From the NCBI GenBank assembly GCA_014529385.2, contig CM043953.1, forward strand, positions 112,808,549 to 112,872,548: a DNA stretch of 64,000 nucleotides, in the 5' to 3' direction. The notes under the pieces are model-generated. The model was not told the DNA's origin. It did not search any database and saw only the letters and a list, made by a program, of their open reading frames with translations. This stretch comes from Adiantum capillus-veneris (Eukaryota > Streptophyta > Polypodiopsida > Polypodiales > Pteridaceae). A program made the position numbers and the translations under genes. How positions within the stretch are numbered: the stretch's first letter is position 1; each line of letters opens with the position of its first letter. Below, one piece after another: positions 44,938 to 57,210 of the stretch.

Positions 44938-45095
44938 AATATAGAAGACGGCTCTGTACCTCTTAACTATGCACGTCAGCCAACTCTTTACACCATTACT
45001 ATTTCCACGTCTCTTTTTCAAATATAGAAGACGGCTCTGTAGCTCTTAACTATGCACGTCAGCCAGCTCTCTGTCTTCCCGCTCTCTCGTTTTCC
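44938..45095. repeat. 83-bp tandem duplication near the left end
   Basis: AATATAGAAGACGGCTCTGT followed by TCTTAACTATGCACGTCAGCC occurs at 44938 and 45021, immediately upstream of the transposase gene, so it may hold promoter or transposase-binding sequence. Confidence 0.8.
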
Positions 45096-45230
45096 TGTCT
45101 CTCTCTAACTCTCTGTGTAGGAGCACAGATTGCTGTTTTACTTTGTAGGCCTATCACACATCTATTGTTGTCATATACTGCTCTTCCTCTCTGTAGGCCT
45201 ATCACCTCGCTCAATCTCTCCCTCTCTAGC

Positions 45231-48200
45231 ATGGAGCAAGAATCTCACACTGTATGTGACTGCTCTCAGCCTCACTGTGAACTGTGCGCTAGGTATGCTG
45301 TTGATGCGGTCAATGAATCATGCTAGGAGAAAGATGGAGCAGCGTGCTAAGAACAAGCTCACACTGTATGTGACTGCTCTCAGCCTCACTATGAACTATG
45401 TGCTAGGTATGCTGTTGATGCGGTCAATGAATATCATGCTAGGAGAAAGATGGAGCAGCGTGCTAAGAACAAGCTTGAGCAGGTAGCACGTGAGGAAGAT
45501 AATGATCAAAATGGTGCTGATGATGCAAAGTGTCAAAGACTTTGCAATGGCCTTGTTATGCTCTTTAATCGGCATACAAAGGCCCTCGATGTTGCATCAC
45601 GCTCAGATATTTTGTGCAAGTTTGTCAATCATCCTTCTCTTGGAGACCTTGAAATGCCCAGGGCACAAACAACCTTCGTTGAAGCCATACGCAACACAAT
45701 AGATGCAATCAAATTACCCAAGAGCGGACAAGAGATCTTTCTTAAAAGGTTCATCACCACAATGCTTATGAATGTTGAGTGTACATCCACCTCAAAAGTG
45801 AATGTTTCAGCTACATCTAAGTTGTTAAATTTGCACAAGAGGAACTTCATAGCTGCAAAGAATTGGCTGAGGGCAGCAGGTGATGGAAATTTTCCAATCT
45901 CTTTGTGTGCTCGACAGCCCATGGATCGTGGCTTCATAACACCTGATGAGAAAGAGTTGATCTTCTCTTTTTGGATGTCTAACACTCGTGTTTCACTCAA
46001 TAAGAAGGATGTGTGCAGAAAGCGTATTGGAATAAATTCATATGTCAAACATCCTGTGCATCTTCTTGAACAATCTCAGGTAATAGCTTGCTTCACTATA
46101 TCCATTTTTGTTTTCTAATATTTGCATTCATGACCTATATTCTCTATAAATGGGTTGATAAGAGTAGATATGGAATCGGATATGAAGGAAGTTATAAATG
46201 GAAATAAGGGGAATCAATATTTGGTCCTAGACTAAGAGTAGATAAATATTGGATGTGAAGGAGAATATAAATGGAAACATAGTTTTTATCATGCGCGTAT
46301 GTTTGTTGAAACATACGTTTGCAGATGCATACTTTCACACACGTATGATATGTATAAACTGGTTAGGTAAAAAACTGGTTTACATTACAAGTAAAAATCT
46401 TTTAACACCTATTTCTCACTAGTATACATAGTGGTTAAGTGTTCACATGTACTCGTCAAGTGTTCACATGTACTGTTTGTCATGTCAGATAGGTAAAAAA
46501 CATATCTGTTTGAAAGGAAAATAGTGGTTTACATATCCAGTAAATTTTTTTGTACACTTATTTCTCACTGGTATACATCGTGATTAAGTCCTCACATGTA
46601 TTGGTTAGGTAAATAACATACCGGTTTTAAATGAAAAGACTGGTTTACATTAGCAGTCAGAACATTTGAACTGGTTGACACTTATATACCACTGGAACGT
46701 ACCAAGGACATGTGTTCATTTTTTTTAACACATTTTTCTCACTGGTATACATCGTGGTTAAGTGCTTACATGTACTGGTTAGTAAATAACATAGCAGTTT
46801 TAAATGAAAAGACTGGTTTACATCAGCAGTAAGAATATTTGAACAAGTTGACACTTATATACCACTGGTATGTACCAAGGACATGTGTTAATTTCTTTTA
46901 ACACTAATTTCTCACAAGTATACATCGTGGTTAAGTGCTCACTTGTACTGGTTAGGTAAACAACATACCAGTTTTAAATGAAAAGACTGGTTTACATCAG
47001 CAGTCAGAACATTTGCACTGGTTGACACTTATATACCAATGGAACGTACCAAGGACATGTGTTCATTTTTTTAACCCTTATTTTTCACTGGTACACATCA
47101 TGGGTAAGTGCTCACATGTACTGGTCAGGTAAATAACATACCGGTTTTAAATGAAAAGACTGGGTTACATCAGCAGTAAGAACATTTGCACTGGTTGACA
47201 CTTATATACCACTCGTGCGTACCAATGACATGTGTTCATTTTCTTTAACACTTATTTCTCACTGGTATACATCGTGGTTAAGTGTTCACATGTACTGGTT
47301 AGGTAAATAACATACCTGTTTTAAATGAAAAGACTGGTTTACATCAGCAGTCAGAACATTTGAACTGGTTGACACTTATATACCACTCGTACGTACCCAA
47401 GGACATGTGTTCATTTTTTTAACCCTTATTTTTCACTGGTACACATCATGGGTAAGTGCTCACATGTACTGGTTAGGTAAATAACATACCGGTTTTAAAT
47501 GAAAAAACTGGTTTACATTAGCAGTAAGAACATTTGAACTCGTTGACACTTATATACCACTGGTACGTACCAAGGGCATGTGTTCATTCTTTTTAACACT
47601 TATTTATCACTGGTATACATCGTGGTTAAGTGCTCACTTGTACTGGTTAGGTAAATAACATACCGGTTATAAATGAAAAGACTGGTTTACATCAGCAGTA
47701 AGAACATTTGCACTGGTTGACACTTATATACCACTGGTACGTACCAAGGACATGTGTTCATATATACTCGTTTACCTAACCAATTAAGTGAAAAAACATA
47801 GTGGTTTGAAATAAAAATACTAGTTTATAGTAATGTAACAGTTTTCCTCAAAACCTGCAGTTTTCTTCAATGTTCTTTAACCATATATGTCTTTCATTGT
47901 AGGTGGAGCTCTTTCTCAACTTCAAAGAACAATACCCTGAAATTGTAATAAGGCAGCGGGCGTTTGAGTACATGAAGCCATATTTTGTGCGAAAATGGAG
48001 AGACCGATGTACTTGCTGCTTCATTTCACATGTTCAAATGTCCTTCCTAAAGGATACCATAAATCACATGCGAAGTTCTGTATTCGGTCTGCATGGAAAA
48101 GCTTGCCATTATCAATGCAACATATGCAAAGACAATGGTGGATGCAAGGCACCAAAAAACCCTATCAAGAGTGTAACAGCCTTATTGGACTCTATACTGT

Positions 48201-49754
48201 GTCCTAGATCAGATACGTACACCTCCCATGCCCCTGCCTGCTTGAGTGGTCAATGTAAAAGGTGTGGCCCGGATAAGTTAGACTTCTGTGCTGTAGAGGC
48301 TGCATTTATTGCTAAAAAGATTGTGGTGAAGATTTTTGAGGACCTAGAAGTAGGAACTGCGCGTGACGGTCTGAAGAAGAAAAGGAAAGTCTTGTCACAT
48401 AAGGAAATATCATGCCAGGATCTCTCAGTCATGTTCAAAGACCATCTTAAGAAATACATAATGCATAATTTTGTGTATAGATGGCAAGCAGAACAATATA
48501 AGGAATGTATACAAAGCTTTTCCAGAAGATGTTGTTGTGTCAGTTGTTGACTTTGCTGAAAATTATAGTTTCAAAGAACAAAATGAGATTCAGTCCATGC
48601 ACTGGTATTCAAATCAAGTAACTATTTTTGTGCACATAACATATTTCCAAATTGTAGGTAACGACATCACCCTAGATTAGTATTATTTCTTTTGTATTAA
48701 GCCTTCAATAATTTCTGATTTTTATATTATGTAGGTGACATCCACAAGACAATTCACTTCTTCATTTCAGATGACAAGCAACATGACACACATTTTGTTC
48801 AACACTGTTTTCTGAAACATGCGGAATGGCTAAAGCAATTTGGTCTAAATATAAAACGTCATTGGGTATGGTATGATGGAGCAGCTTCACAATTCAAAGC
48901 AAGAAGACCATTCTATTTCCTTGCCAGGTATACCATGTTCTAACAAACATTATCTGAAGGTGGTTTTAATATAGAGACCTATCATAGTGGCATTAAAGTT
49001 GTATAAAATGCTTGTCTAACATCAGTAATATTATAATACGTGTTTTTTTTGGTAATTTTATCGTGCCAAGAGTATATTAATCTTCTTCTATCCATTGAAT
49101 AAATTGCAAATACAGTGTTTTTACGGGATGGAAAATGTCTTGGAACTTTTTTGGATCCGGCCATGGTAAGGGAGAACATGACGGTGCGGGAGCAGTGATA
49201 AAAAGGTCTTTAACTCAATACCAATTGCAACCAAACTGCCCAAAGATAGACTGTTCTACAGATGTTGTTGCATTATTGAGACGGACCTTGTCAGATGGTG
49301 CTACAGCCACCTATGCATCCCAGGCCTGTTATGTAAGTAGGATTTTTTGGGTGATTGAATTGGGAGATGTCGAAAGGGGAAAAAATTGGGATGTGAAGGC
49401 TGTAAAAAATACCCGCTCAATGCACTCTGTTTCTGCATATTGAGAGCATGATACAACTGCTTTGAGAACACGTTCACTGTCTTGTTTCTGTAGTGCATGT
49501 AAACAGGAAAAGTGGAGGAGATGTGTGAGCAAGTCACACGTTCCTTTCTGGACATACCTTATTTTGGAGCCTACAGAAGAAGGGGAAGACGATGACGACG
49601 AAATAAATGAGGATGCAGCATATGAAGGACACTATGAAACCCTCAGTCAAGCTCTTATTGTTGGTGATACTTTTGTTGTTCCCGCAACAAATGACAATGA
49701 AGAAAAAGTGGATTTCTATATAGTGAAATGCACTGCAGCTATTCAAGAGTTTCC
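45231..49754 (+). pseudogene. DDE-like transposase gene of the 12.4-kb transposon, four exons
   Basis: The start is ATG at 45231 (MEQESHTVCDCSQPHCELC, a Cys/His cluster). A 114-bp tandem duplication (45244 and 45358) breaks the frame there. Exon 1 ends 46079 (CAG|GTAATA). Exons 2-4 are 47903-48657, 48735-48927 and from 49116, all with GT-AG introns and matching phases. Exon 2 has Cys motifs CTCCF and CNICKDNGGC, then VVSVVDFAENYSFKEQNEIQ (probable first catalytic Asp). Exon 3 has HWVWYDGAASQFKARRPFYF (second Asp). Exon 4 has GSGHGKGEHDGAGAVIKR, CFCSACK and GDTFVVPATN. There is one frameshift near 48510 and one TGA at 49441. The family is widespread in TE-like proteins of mosses and animals. 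The 3' end is unclear because repeats and a LINE follow. Confidence 0.75.
46350..47765. repeat. About 173-bp satellite filling intron 1 of the transposase gene
   Basis: CACATGTACTGGTTAGG recurs at about 46764, 46936, 47108, 47282, 47456 and 47629, with diverged copies before that. Each unit carries several ACTGGT/ACCGGT words (AACATACCGG, AGACTGGTTTACATCAGCAG, TTGCACTGGTTGACAC, CCACTGGTACGTACC). About eight copies make up most of the 1.8-kb intron. Confidence 0.9.
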
Positions 49755-49979
49755 TCTATCTTTATCTCTCTCTCTCTCTCTCTGTGTATGTGTGTGTGTG
49801 TGTAACATCTCAGTATCATACCGGTCACTCCACAGTATCATACCGGTATCATACCAGTCCCTCTCCCTCTCTTTGTCACTCCTCAGTATCATACCGGTCA
49901 CTCCTGAGTATCATACCTGTATCATTTTAGTCACTTCACAGTATCATACCGGTATCATACCAGTCACTTCTCAGTATAA

Positions 49980-50036
<57 letters not shown>

Positions 50037-50164
50037 GTCACTTCTCAATATCATACCGGTCACTTCTCAGTATCATACCTGTATCATAGTAGTCACTTGA
50101 AAGAATCATACCGGTATCATACATGCCACTTCTTTGTATCCGAGTCTCTCTCTTTCTCTCTCTC
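49755..50164. repeat. TC microsatellites and CAGTATCATACCGGT repeats
   Basis: CAGTATCATACCGGTCACTTCT-like units of about 20-40 bases recur a dozen times around a (TC)n run (49981-50034). The array continues at 53100-53150 on the other side of the LINE. Confidence 0.85.
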
Positions 50165-53095
50165 AACAATTTGATATGCCATACATTTCAAGGGAGTTGG
50201 AGGAAGTTCACTTGTATGATCGTACTTGAATGGATGAAAAAGAGCGGGATCACTATGGAAAGTTACTTTTACACATGTGTAATAGCACGGGTATGCTCAT
50301 TGCCAATGGTGTATCTTTGTGGAGTGGAACCAATGGATTTACATGTAGGAGACATAATGGGGATAGTGTGATTGACTATATGCTACTCTCTGAAGCCATC
50401 ATGTATCGCATAAAGAGTTTTATGTTTGGTCAATGGACCCCGGAATCCGACCATCGCACCTTATGTATTGACCTTTCATGTGGAGAAGCAACTAAGCATG
50501 ATAATCTCAGCCAAAGGAAAGAGAAGTTATCACTATGTATGGATTTCAAACGGGCACCAATGTACATTGAAATGGTTGAGCAAAAATTATGGATGACAAA
50601 GCTTCAATGTGATGCACCATTGGAAACTAAATGGGAAGCTTTCAAGAAAGCTATTTGTTCTTGTGCGGAAGAATGCTTTGCCATAAAGCATCTCCATGGT
50701 ATCAACAAAGATAGATCACCCAAAAGGTGGTTTGATAAAGAATGTCAAGATGCTCGAAAGTCCTTGATAAAGCTTGATGCAACTATGGACAAAGACAACT
50801 ATCAAAGTCATTTGCATACATACAAGGCATTGATTCAAAAGAAGAGAAGAAGATGGGAAGTAAAGCAACAAGAATTTCAAGTCCAAGAAAAGGCACATGC
50901 ATGTGGAAGATTTTGGAGAAACTTGAGAGGCAAGCGGGTTGAGAATTTTGGTAATTTGAGTCTAGTGGATATGTACACACATTGTAGGCAATTATATGAG
51001 CAAGCAAATACTGAAAAAATTCCATTTTATGGTTCACTCCCATGTATGCCGTCTTTTTTTACTATTGAGGATGTATGCGGTGGGCTTGAAAAGTTGGCCA
51101 CTCGCAAAGCGGGAGATCTTCAAGGTATCAAGCCGGAGATGATCAAATGGACGGGAGATTTTACCCATGAGTGGATGTGTGATATGTTCAACCTTGCACT
51201 TCAACATGGTATGCCTTATGATTGGAGTACTAATTGGGTTAAGCCTTTGCATAAAAGAGGGGATGTAAAGAATGTAAGCAACTACCGGACTATAATGATT
51301 GGGTCTCTTATGGAAAAGTTGTTTGGGTGCATAATGGAGATGAAATTGAGTGATTGGGATGAAGAGAATGACAAGCGTGCAAAGGGACTAGCGGGTTTTC
51401 GTCGATGCCATAGCACCATTGATCATCTTGTCACTCTTCGTGTTCTCATGGAGGAAAGTCGGTTGAAAGGCAAGCGATTGTATTGTTGTTTTGTGGACTT
51501 TAAGAAATCCTTTGATATGATTCCACGTAACAATTTGTGGAGAAGGATGGAAGAACTCCAAGTGCCAAGTGAGTTTATGCTTGCGGTTTCTCGAATCTAT
51601 GAGAAGGGGATTTGTCAATTGCGCATGGGAAGAGAAATTTCAGAAATTTTTGTAAGCACTATTGGGGTTAAACAAGGATGTCCATTGTCACCAACTCTCT
51701 TTGGTCTATGCATCGATCAATTGGAACAAATGGTACTTGACTTTATGCAAGAAGAAGGCATTGAAGAGGTCACTATTTGCAATGCGGTAATCATGCTTTT
51801 GTTGTATGCGGATGATGTAGTGCTTCTAGCACACACTTTAGAAGATGTACAAAAGCTTATGGTTGTCCTTGAGAACTTTTGCTTGCATAGTGGGCTGATT
51901 GTAAATGAATCCAAAACAAAGGTTATGCTTGTGAAAACCAACCATAAGAAGAAGCCATGCATTGTGTACAACAACGAGACACTTGAAGTTGTTGAGAGCT
52001 TTAAGTACCTTGGCCTTGAGATTCCATCCAATCACAAGTGGCATGAATGTGCTATGCGTCGTTTGGAAGCGGGAAAGAGAGCATATTATGCATTTGAGAA
52101 CATGTGTAATGCGGGAAACATCAAGTGTTGGGTTCTCAAGAAGTATCTTTTTGATGCATTGGTGACACCGGTTCTTCTTTATGGAGTTGAAGTGTGAGGC
52201 GGGAGCATCTCAAAGTCTACTTGGAAAGAGTTTGAGAATGTCCAAAAGCGCTTTCTTACAAACTTTCTCCAAGTTAAGACACAAACACCATATATGCTCC
52301 TACTTCTCGAGTCGGGTTCTCTTCCAATTGAGGTTATGGGCATGGAAAGGGTTGTGGAGTACATGATAAAGATGCGTCAAAACCCCTCACATCGACTTCC
52401 TACAATTCCATGGGAAGCAAGCAAAAAAGTTCAAAAGACGCATAAAAGCAAGATCTTGAGCACGGGATGAATGCAAGACATAAAGAAGTGGTTTGGGAGA
52501 TGGGATGCATTACACTTGCTACATGATGCTTCAATTGACTCTCAAGTGAATGAAGCTTTTCTACAACGCCAATGTATTACGGCTTGGGAGAAATCCGGTG
52601 GGTCACGCTTCATACATTACACCACCTATATTGCCCCCAACTACAAAACCATGTTCTTCGCTGAGAGAGGAAACCGTACTCACACTTACATGCTTGAGCC
52701 TATTCCCTTGTCCGCGATATGCACTATCGAAGCAATTCGGCTTAGCTCCCATTTCCTTCGATGCGAGATAGGGCGTTGGGGCAAATTGATTGTGCACATT
52801 ATGCTCACTGCAAGTTCGAGAGTCTGAGTAACACACACTACTAGAGTGCTCAGCTTTTGATCACATCCGAACTTGCTTCTCTCACATTTTCAGCCATAAC
52901 TTAGACCTACACACTTTCCTCTCCCAGCCAAAGTGTGGGCTCTCCATTGCGACTCTCATCACTACAAGTTTGGAGCATCGAGAGTCACTCATCAGCCATA
53001 CACATACTACATCACATGTAACTTTGGTCCCATAGGTCATATTTGACCTCCGAGGACGATAATAAAATCTATCTATCTATCTATCTCTCTCTCTC
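50165..53095 (+). mobile_element. 5'-truncated LINE with reverse transcriptase, inserted in the 12.4-kb transposon
   Basis: The element lacks the front of its endonuclease but keeps the end of it, the complete RT region and its 3' end. The 3' end is AATAAAATCTATCTATCTATC, a tail type typical of plant LINEs. It sits in the middle of a CAGTATCATACCGGT repeat array, which resumes immediately afterwards. The pyrimidine-rich target hides any duplication. Confidence 0.8.
50230..52826 (+). pseudogene. LINE ORF2: endonuclease end and reverse transcriptase
   Basis: The main frame (50230-52197) starts inside the APE-type endonuclease (LLLHMCNSTGMLIANG, then FTCRRHNGDSVIDYML and TPESDHRTL). The RT follows: TRKAGDLQGIKPEMIKW, WVKPLHKRGDVKNVSNYRTI, GFRRCHSTIDHL, CFVDFKKSFDMIPR, GVKQGCPLSPTLFGL, LLLYADDVVLLA (YADD catalytic pair). 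It then reaches LYGVEV-TGA at 52195, where related proteins read Trp (GVEVWG). The same frame continues past this stop for about 80 codons to a TGA at 52468, then 52471-52827 adds a C-terminal part. With 655 open codons this is the youngest-looking coding sequence in the window. It copies RNA by target-primed reverse transcription in its family. Confidence 0.85.
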
Positions 53096-53342
53096 TTTCT
53101 CACTTCTCAGTATCATACCAGTCATGCCCAGTATAATACTGTTATCAGACACTCTCTCTCACTGTCTCCTTTTATTTGCAATATAATTCAAATATAGAAT
53201 ACAACGTATTTCCGTGCAACTTGCTAGTAAATGTATTATACATGAATTCTGTTACATTGATTGAGCCTTTTGGCTGAGTAATTCTCCATTTACATCCATC
53301 GACAAAAAAATACATCGACAAAAGTCCCCCACTTCACAGACT

Positions 53343-54200
53343 TTATGAAGCTTTCTTTTTATATAAAAAATATGTTCCTTTCTTCTTGAAAAAGTCAATC
53401 CGCCATTTCCAATAAAAACGACGCACATAGGTGTCGTCAGGTTGTCTGTCTGCACAAATTACAGTCCTCTTTGTATACTCAATTCTGTCCTTAGAGTACA
53501 ACCAGTGTGCCAGCCAGTTTATGACAGTGGTTGACAGAAAACAGGTGCGCACTTCTTTAGACTGCTTTTCTAGCTTGGGAGAAACAAGAAATGACCCCAA
53601 TGGATTAAACATTAGCTTATATCCAGAATCATCAAAGATAAGTGTGTCATGTGGTAGGTCAGGAAAATTTTCGAGATTCTTGTGGAACACCGGTTTATCT
53701 GTCGCGCCCAATTTAAAAGGGGCCCTTGTGCACTACACCTGACTTACCACTCTATTGAATCTTTTGTGGTGGTCAGGGAACACTGTCGCTAGCGTGCGTT
53801 TGAGCTTCTCAAACTCGCAGCAGCTCCATATCCACACTTTGAACCATCTAAAACAAAAATTCAGAAACACTTCTGCATCGGGCCTTACCCAAAATTGTGT
53901 ATCCCCTTCAACAACATACCGCATTTCTGGCCAGTGGGGCAATTCTTCACCATATTTTCCATCAAATTTCTTGAGCAGTAATCCATTAAGGTCCAAAATG
54001 AGAACCCTACGCTGGACGCTCAACGGAGGTGGTGGCCTTGGCCATATCAGTGGGATTCTTTTAATTAGTCTATACCATAGAGGAAACACGAGCACTGCAG
54101 GAGACAACACGCAATTCCATATTGCACGAATGTCAGCCCTGCTATTCTTCTTGTCAGCCCTGAACCTATCTGCAAGGTGCCATTCTTCAACTGAAAACAT
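53343..54200 (-). pseudogene. FCP1/NIF-type HAD phosphatase-like cargo gene
   Basis: One minus-strand frame runs from ATG 54200 to the stop at 53343-53345, with a single in-frame TAG at 53735-53733. Motif I is RRVLILDLNGLLL: the nucleophile Asp is present, while the second Asp of DxDG is Asn, as in a plant subgroup of FCP1-like proteins. Next come FWVRPDAEVFLNFCFRWFKV, WIWSCCEFEKLKRTL, then SQV-stop-CTRAPFKLG, KPVFHKNLENFPDLP, and motif IV TLIFDDSGYKLMFNP. This is the full order of a NIF domain, which in CTD phosphatases removes phosphate from Ser/Thr. The preceding TTTGCAG is a splice acceptor, so an upstream exon is possible. Function in the transposon is unknown; transcription or cell-cycle modulation is speculation. 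Confidence 0.75.
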
Positions 54201-54390
54201 ATCTGCAAATCCAAAATTACACAAGACTCAAATTTAAATATGCAATTAGGACATATCTATAGATTGAAATCATACAATAAAAACACACAATGTTCAAAAA
54301 TTAGGCACAAGATGAAAGAGACGTCGAATGGGAAAGAAAGTTATATTAATTTCAGAAGTGGTTACATAAAAAGAAACATGGGGGGGCAAA

Positions 54391-56930
54391 CTATAATCTT
54401 TTGCAGGCTCTGGGTCTAGGGTCAGAACTTGTGTCGGTATTCTGCATCTCCTTAGTGTCTTCTATGTCCATCTCCTCTTCTGGCTGCCCCTGGGTCTCTT
54501 CCTCTTCCTTGCTTTTTTGCTCCATTTAAGGATTCTCATCTCCAGTCTTCTCGATTTTTTTTCTTTTTGCCTTTCTTATATGCTGATCAAGGGTCTCCTC
54601 GGGACTTCCCTCCAGCCTGACATCTACATGACCATCAGCTTTAGAAAGCTGTGCAGCAAGAGATCACTTATTAGAGCCATAATCAATGAAAAAACTTACT
54701 CTTGCCACGTTGGCCTCGTTTTCTCGGGGTCTTTGATCTTGTCACCCACACGCTGTCTAGAAACACATCGTCTTCCTCATTCTGAGTTTTCTCTTCAGCA
54801 CCAGTCGTACTCTGCTCCTTTACCCCAAAGTTTTGTTCTTCTTGTGCTGTTTTTGAAACAGGTTTCTCAGCATTACCGGGGACATTTTCATCAAGAAATA
54901 CCTCCACAGGTGTCTTGTATACAGGCGTCACTGCATCGTTCCCTGTGTCTTTACCGGCAGTAGTTCTGAAGCAGCTTGACTCTGAAAAAACATCAGAGAA
55001 GACAAAAATCAACCACCTGATTACCCATTGAAACAATTTTCTCACCTGTTTTTGGGCATGGTTCAACTGGCTTCTTCTTTAGAAGGGATTGGTCTTCTGC
55101 AGAAATAACTCCGAGGCAATCCTTAAGCATGCACTTTCCTTTCTCAGCCAAGTGAGCATAGCAGAATGACTGGTATGCATGTGAAAAAGGCAATAGAACA
55201 ACATGGCTTGAGCGATTGTGATCATGAATTCTTACACCACAAGCATTGCACACATCAATGAGAACAACACTATGTCCAGGAGCTATTACTCGTGCAGGCA
55301 AGACTATGGTTTCAGGTAGCATTGGTTGACTAATCATGCCTGTCACAAACGTGACATAGAGACCAAAGGTTTCCTCATGGTCCAAGCATTTGGATAATTC
55401 TTCCTGTAGGCAAGAGACCTCTGTTATCAGACAATGTCAAACAATATAAAATCGGTATGAATGCTTGAAAATCGGTATAATGATGTTATCATACCGGTAT
55501 GATTACATCCTGCTGGTATGATGTTATCCCACCGGTATAATGTTATTATACTGGATAGTATAACATCATACCGGTAGGATAACATCCGATAACATCATAC
55601 CGGTAGGATAATAGTATACCGGAAGCATAACATCAAACCGGTTGGATTTTATCATACCGGTTGGATCTAACCATACCGGTCGGATGTAACCATACCAGTA
55701 GGATGTTATCATACTGGTAGGATTATCTCCTAAATCCTACCGATAGGATATAATCATACCAGTAGGATGTAATCATATCAGTAGGGTATAATCCTACCGG
55801 TATGATAACATCCTACCAGTATTGTCATCTACCCTTACCGAATATGATATAATCCTACCGGTATGAAAAATCATACCGTATGGTACTTTGCATGTATTAT
55901 ACTACAATCAGATGGAGTTAAAAGCATACGTGTGCCTGCTGTAGGGTGGCTTTTGCTTGGTCAAATTTTTCTTGGAGGCTGTCAAGCAAGCCTGTTGGTA
56001 CATTGGCATCATCAGGGAAGTGCATTCGGATGGTGTCAAGGGCACCCTTGCAACGGTGCACATCAGCAACAGATTTGACCACTGAATCCTTAGCCTTCTG
56101 ACACTCGGCTGATACATTGCCATGAGATTTTCTAACCTCAACAAGAAGTTCTTGCAAGGAAGTGGATACTTCAACACTAAAGGCAGACTGAGTGGTCTCA
56201 AAAAGTCCACTTCCGACTGGTGTACTTCCGGATGGGGTATTTACTAAGAAGATGGCAGAACCACTTGGGGTACATGTGGATACTTGGGAAGTCTCTAACT
56301 TCCATTGTTCTCTTTTCCTATCTAAGTGACCTTCATTGGTCACATTCTTCACCACCTCAGATACAAACTCAGCCCACTTTACCGGACCTGTGCATACAAA
56401 ATAAACATATCCGCGTGCAAACTTGACTCCCAGCAGATAGTTTGGTGGTTTGGATTGGTACACCTGCTTGTAGAGCTGGTAGAGTGCCTTGTAGTGATCC
56501 GGCCTTGCTGTTTTTATCAGCACTTTTTTCTCCTTCACTGGAAGACACGTGAAAACTTTCATCCAGTCGGATATGGGCACATTTGCATCTGTCAACTTCC
56601 TAACATCTTTCCCCTCAAGACTTAACCCATATTCCCTGTGAAAATCCTCCTTTGTCGTGCAGAATGCCTTTAATGGCACCTCCACATCTTTGGGGTGAAC
56701 AAAGCGGCTGATTTTGGGAGGAGGTTGTAACTTCTGTCTCTGAATGGAATAAATCCATACTCATTACTCAATGTATCCACACCTCATTACTCTACTACAC
56801 ACAGGTCTGTTGTACACAACACACAGAGAGACAGAGAGAGGTGACATACCTTCGTGGGAGAATGTCGGGTCTTTGTGGGGGAGACCTATCGGGCTGCATT
56901 CCTTGGGCTCTTTCTTAGGTTGCTATCCAT
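54391..56930 (-). CDS. Five-exon cargo gene: SPTK, coiled-coil and RING-like Cys/His protein
   Basis: Exons on the minus strand are 56930-56850, 56739-55930, 55403-55046, 54981-54700 and about 54638-54391. All introns are GT-AG and phases agree across every junction (0, 0, 1, 1). Exon 1 encodes MDSNLRKSPRNAAR, an in-frame TAG (56888-56886), then VSPTKTRHSPTK, which are SPxK-type DNA-binding motifs. Exon 2 holds a conserved-looking block (FCTTKEDFHREYGLSLEG to YVYFVCTGPVKWAEF), a Ser/Thr linker and a predicted coiled coil to ATLQQAH. Exon 3 has CNACGVRIHDHNRSSH, then SHAYQSFCYAHLAEKGKC and CLGVI, resembling a RING-like zinc site. Exons 4-5 are acidic and basic tails with AKRKKIEK (possible nuclear signal). 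A TAA at 54528-54526 is followed in frame by more coding sequence to 54391. No family recognised. Confidence 0.6.
55440..55870. repeat. ACCGGTAGGAT repeats in intron 2 of the cargo gene
   Basis: About 25 variants of (T)ACCGGTAGGATGTAATCA recur with 10-25-base spacing and in both orientations, since the ACCGGT core is palindromic. They fill nearly all of the intron between 55404 and 55929. Confidence 0.85.
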
Positions 56931-57210
56931 AGCGAAGGATAAGCAGCATGCACAGGGGGCTGTAGAGCGAGCTGAGAAAGGCGCAGAAGGAGAAAGGCAC
57001 AAAGATGCAGAGAATTCACAGTCATGAAAACATTCGACTGAACATTCGTTCTGACGTGGGCTCCACACGTGTTTTTGAATCCTCCACATGATTTTTAAGA
57101 TTTTGTATCCTCCACACGAATATTTAATTCAAACAATTCTTGCCCATAACACCAGTTTCATACCCCCTAAATTTTAAGCCTCCAAAAGAAACTTTCAACC
57201 GGTTAAAACC

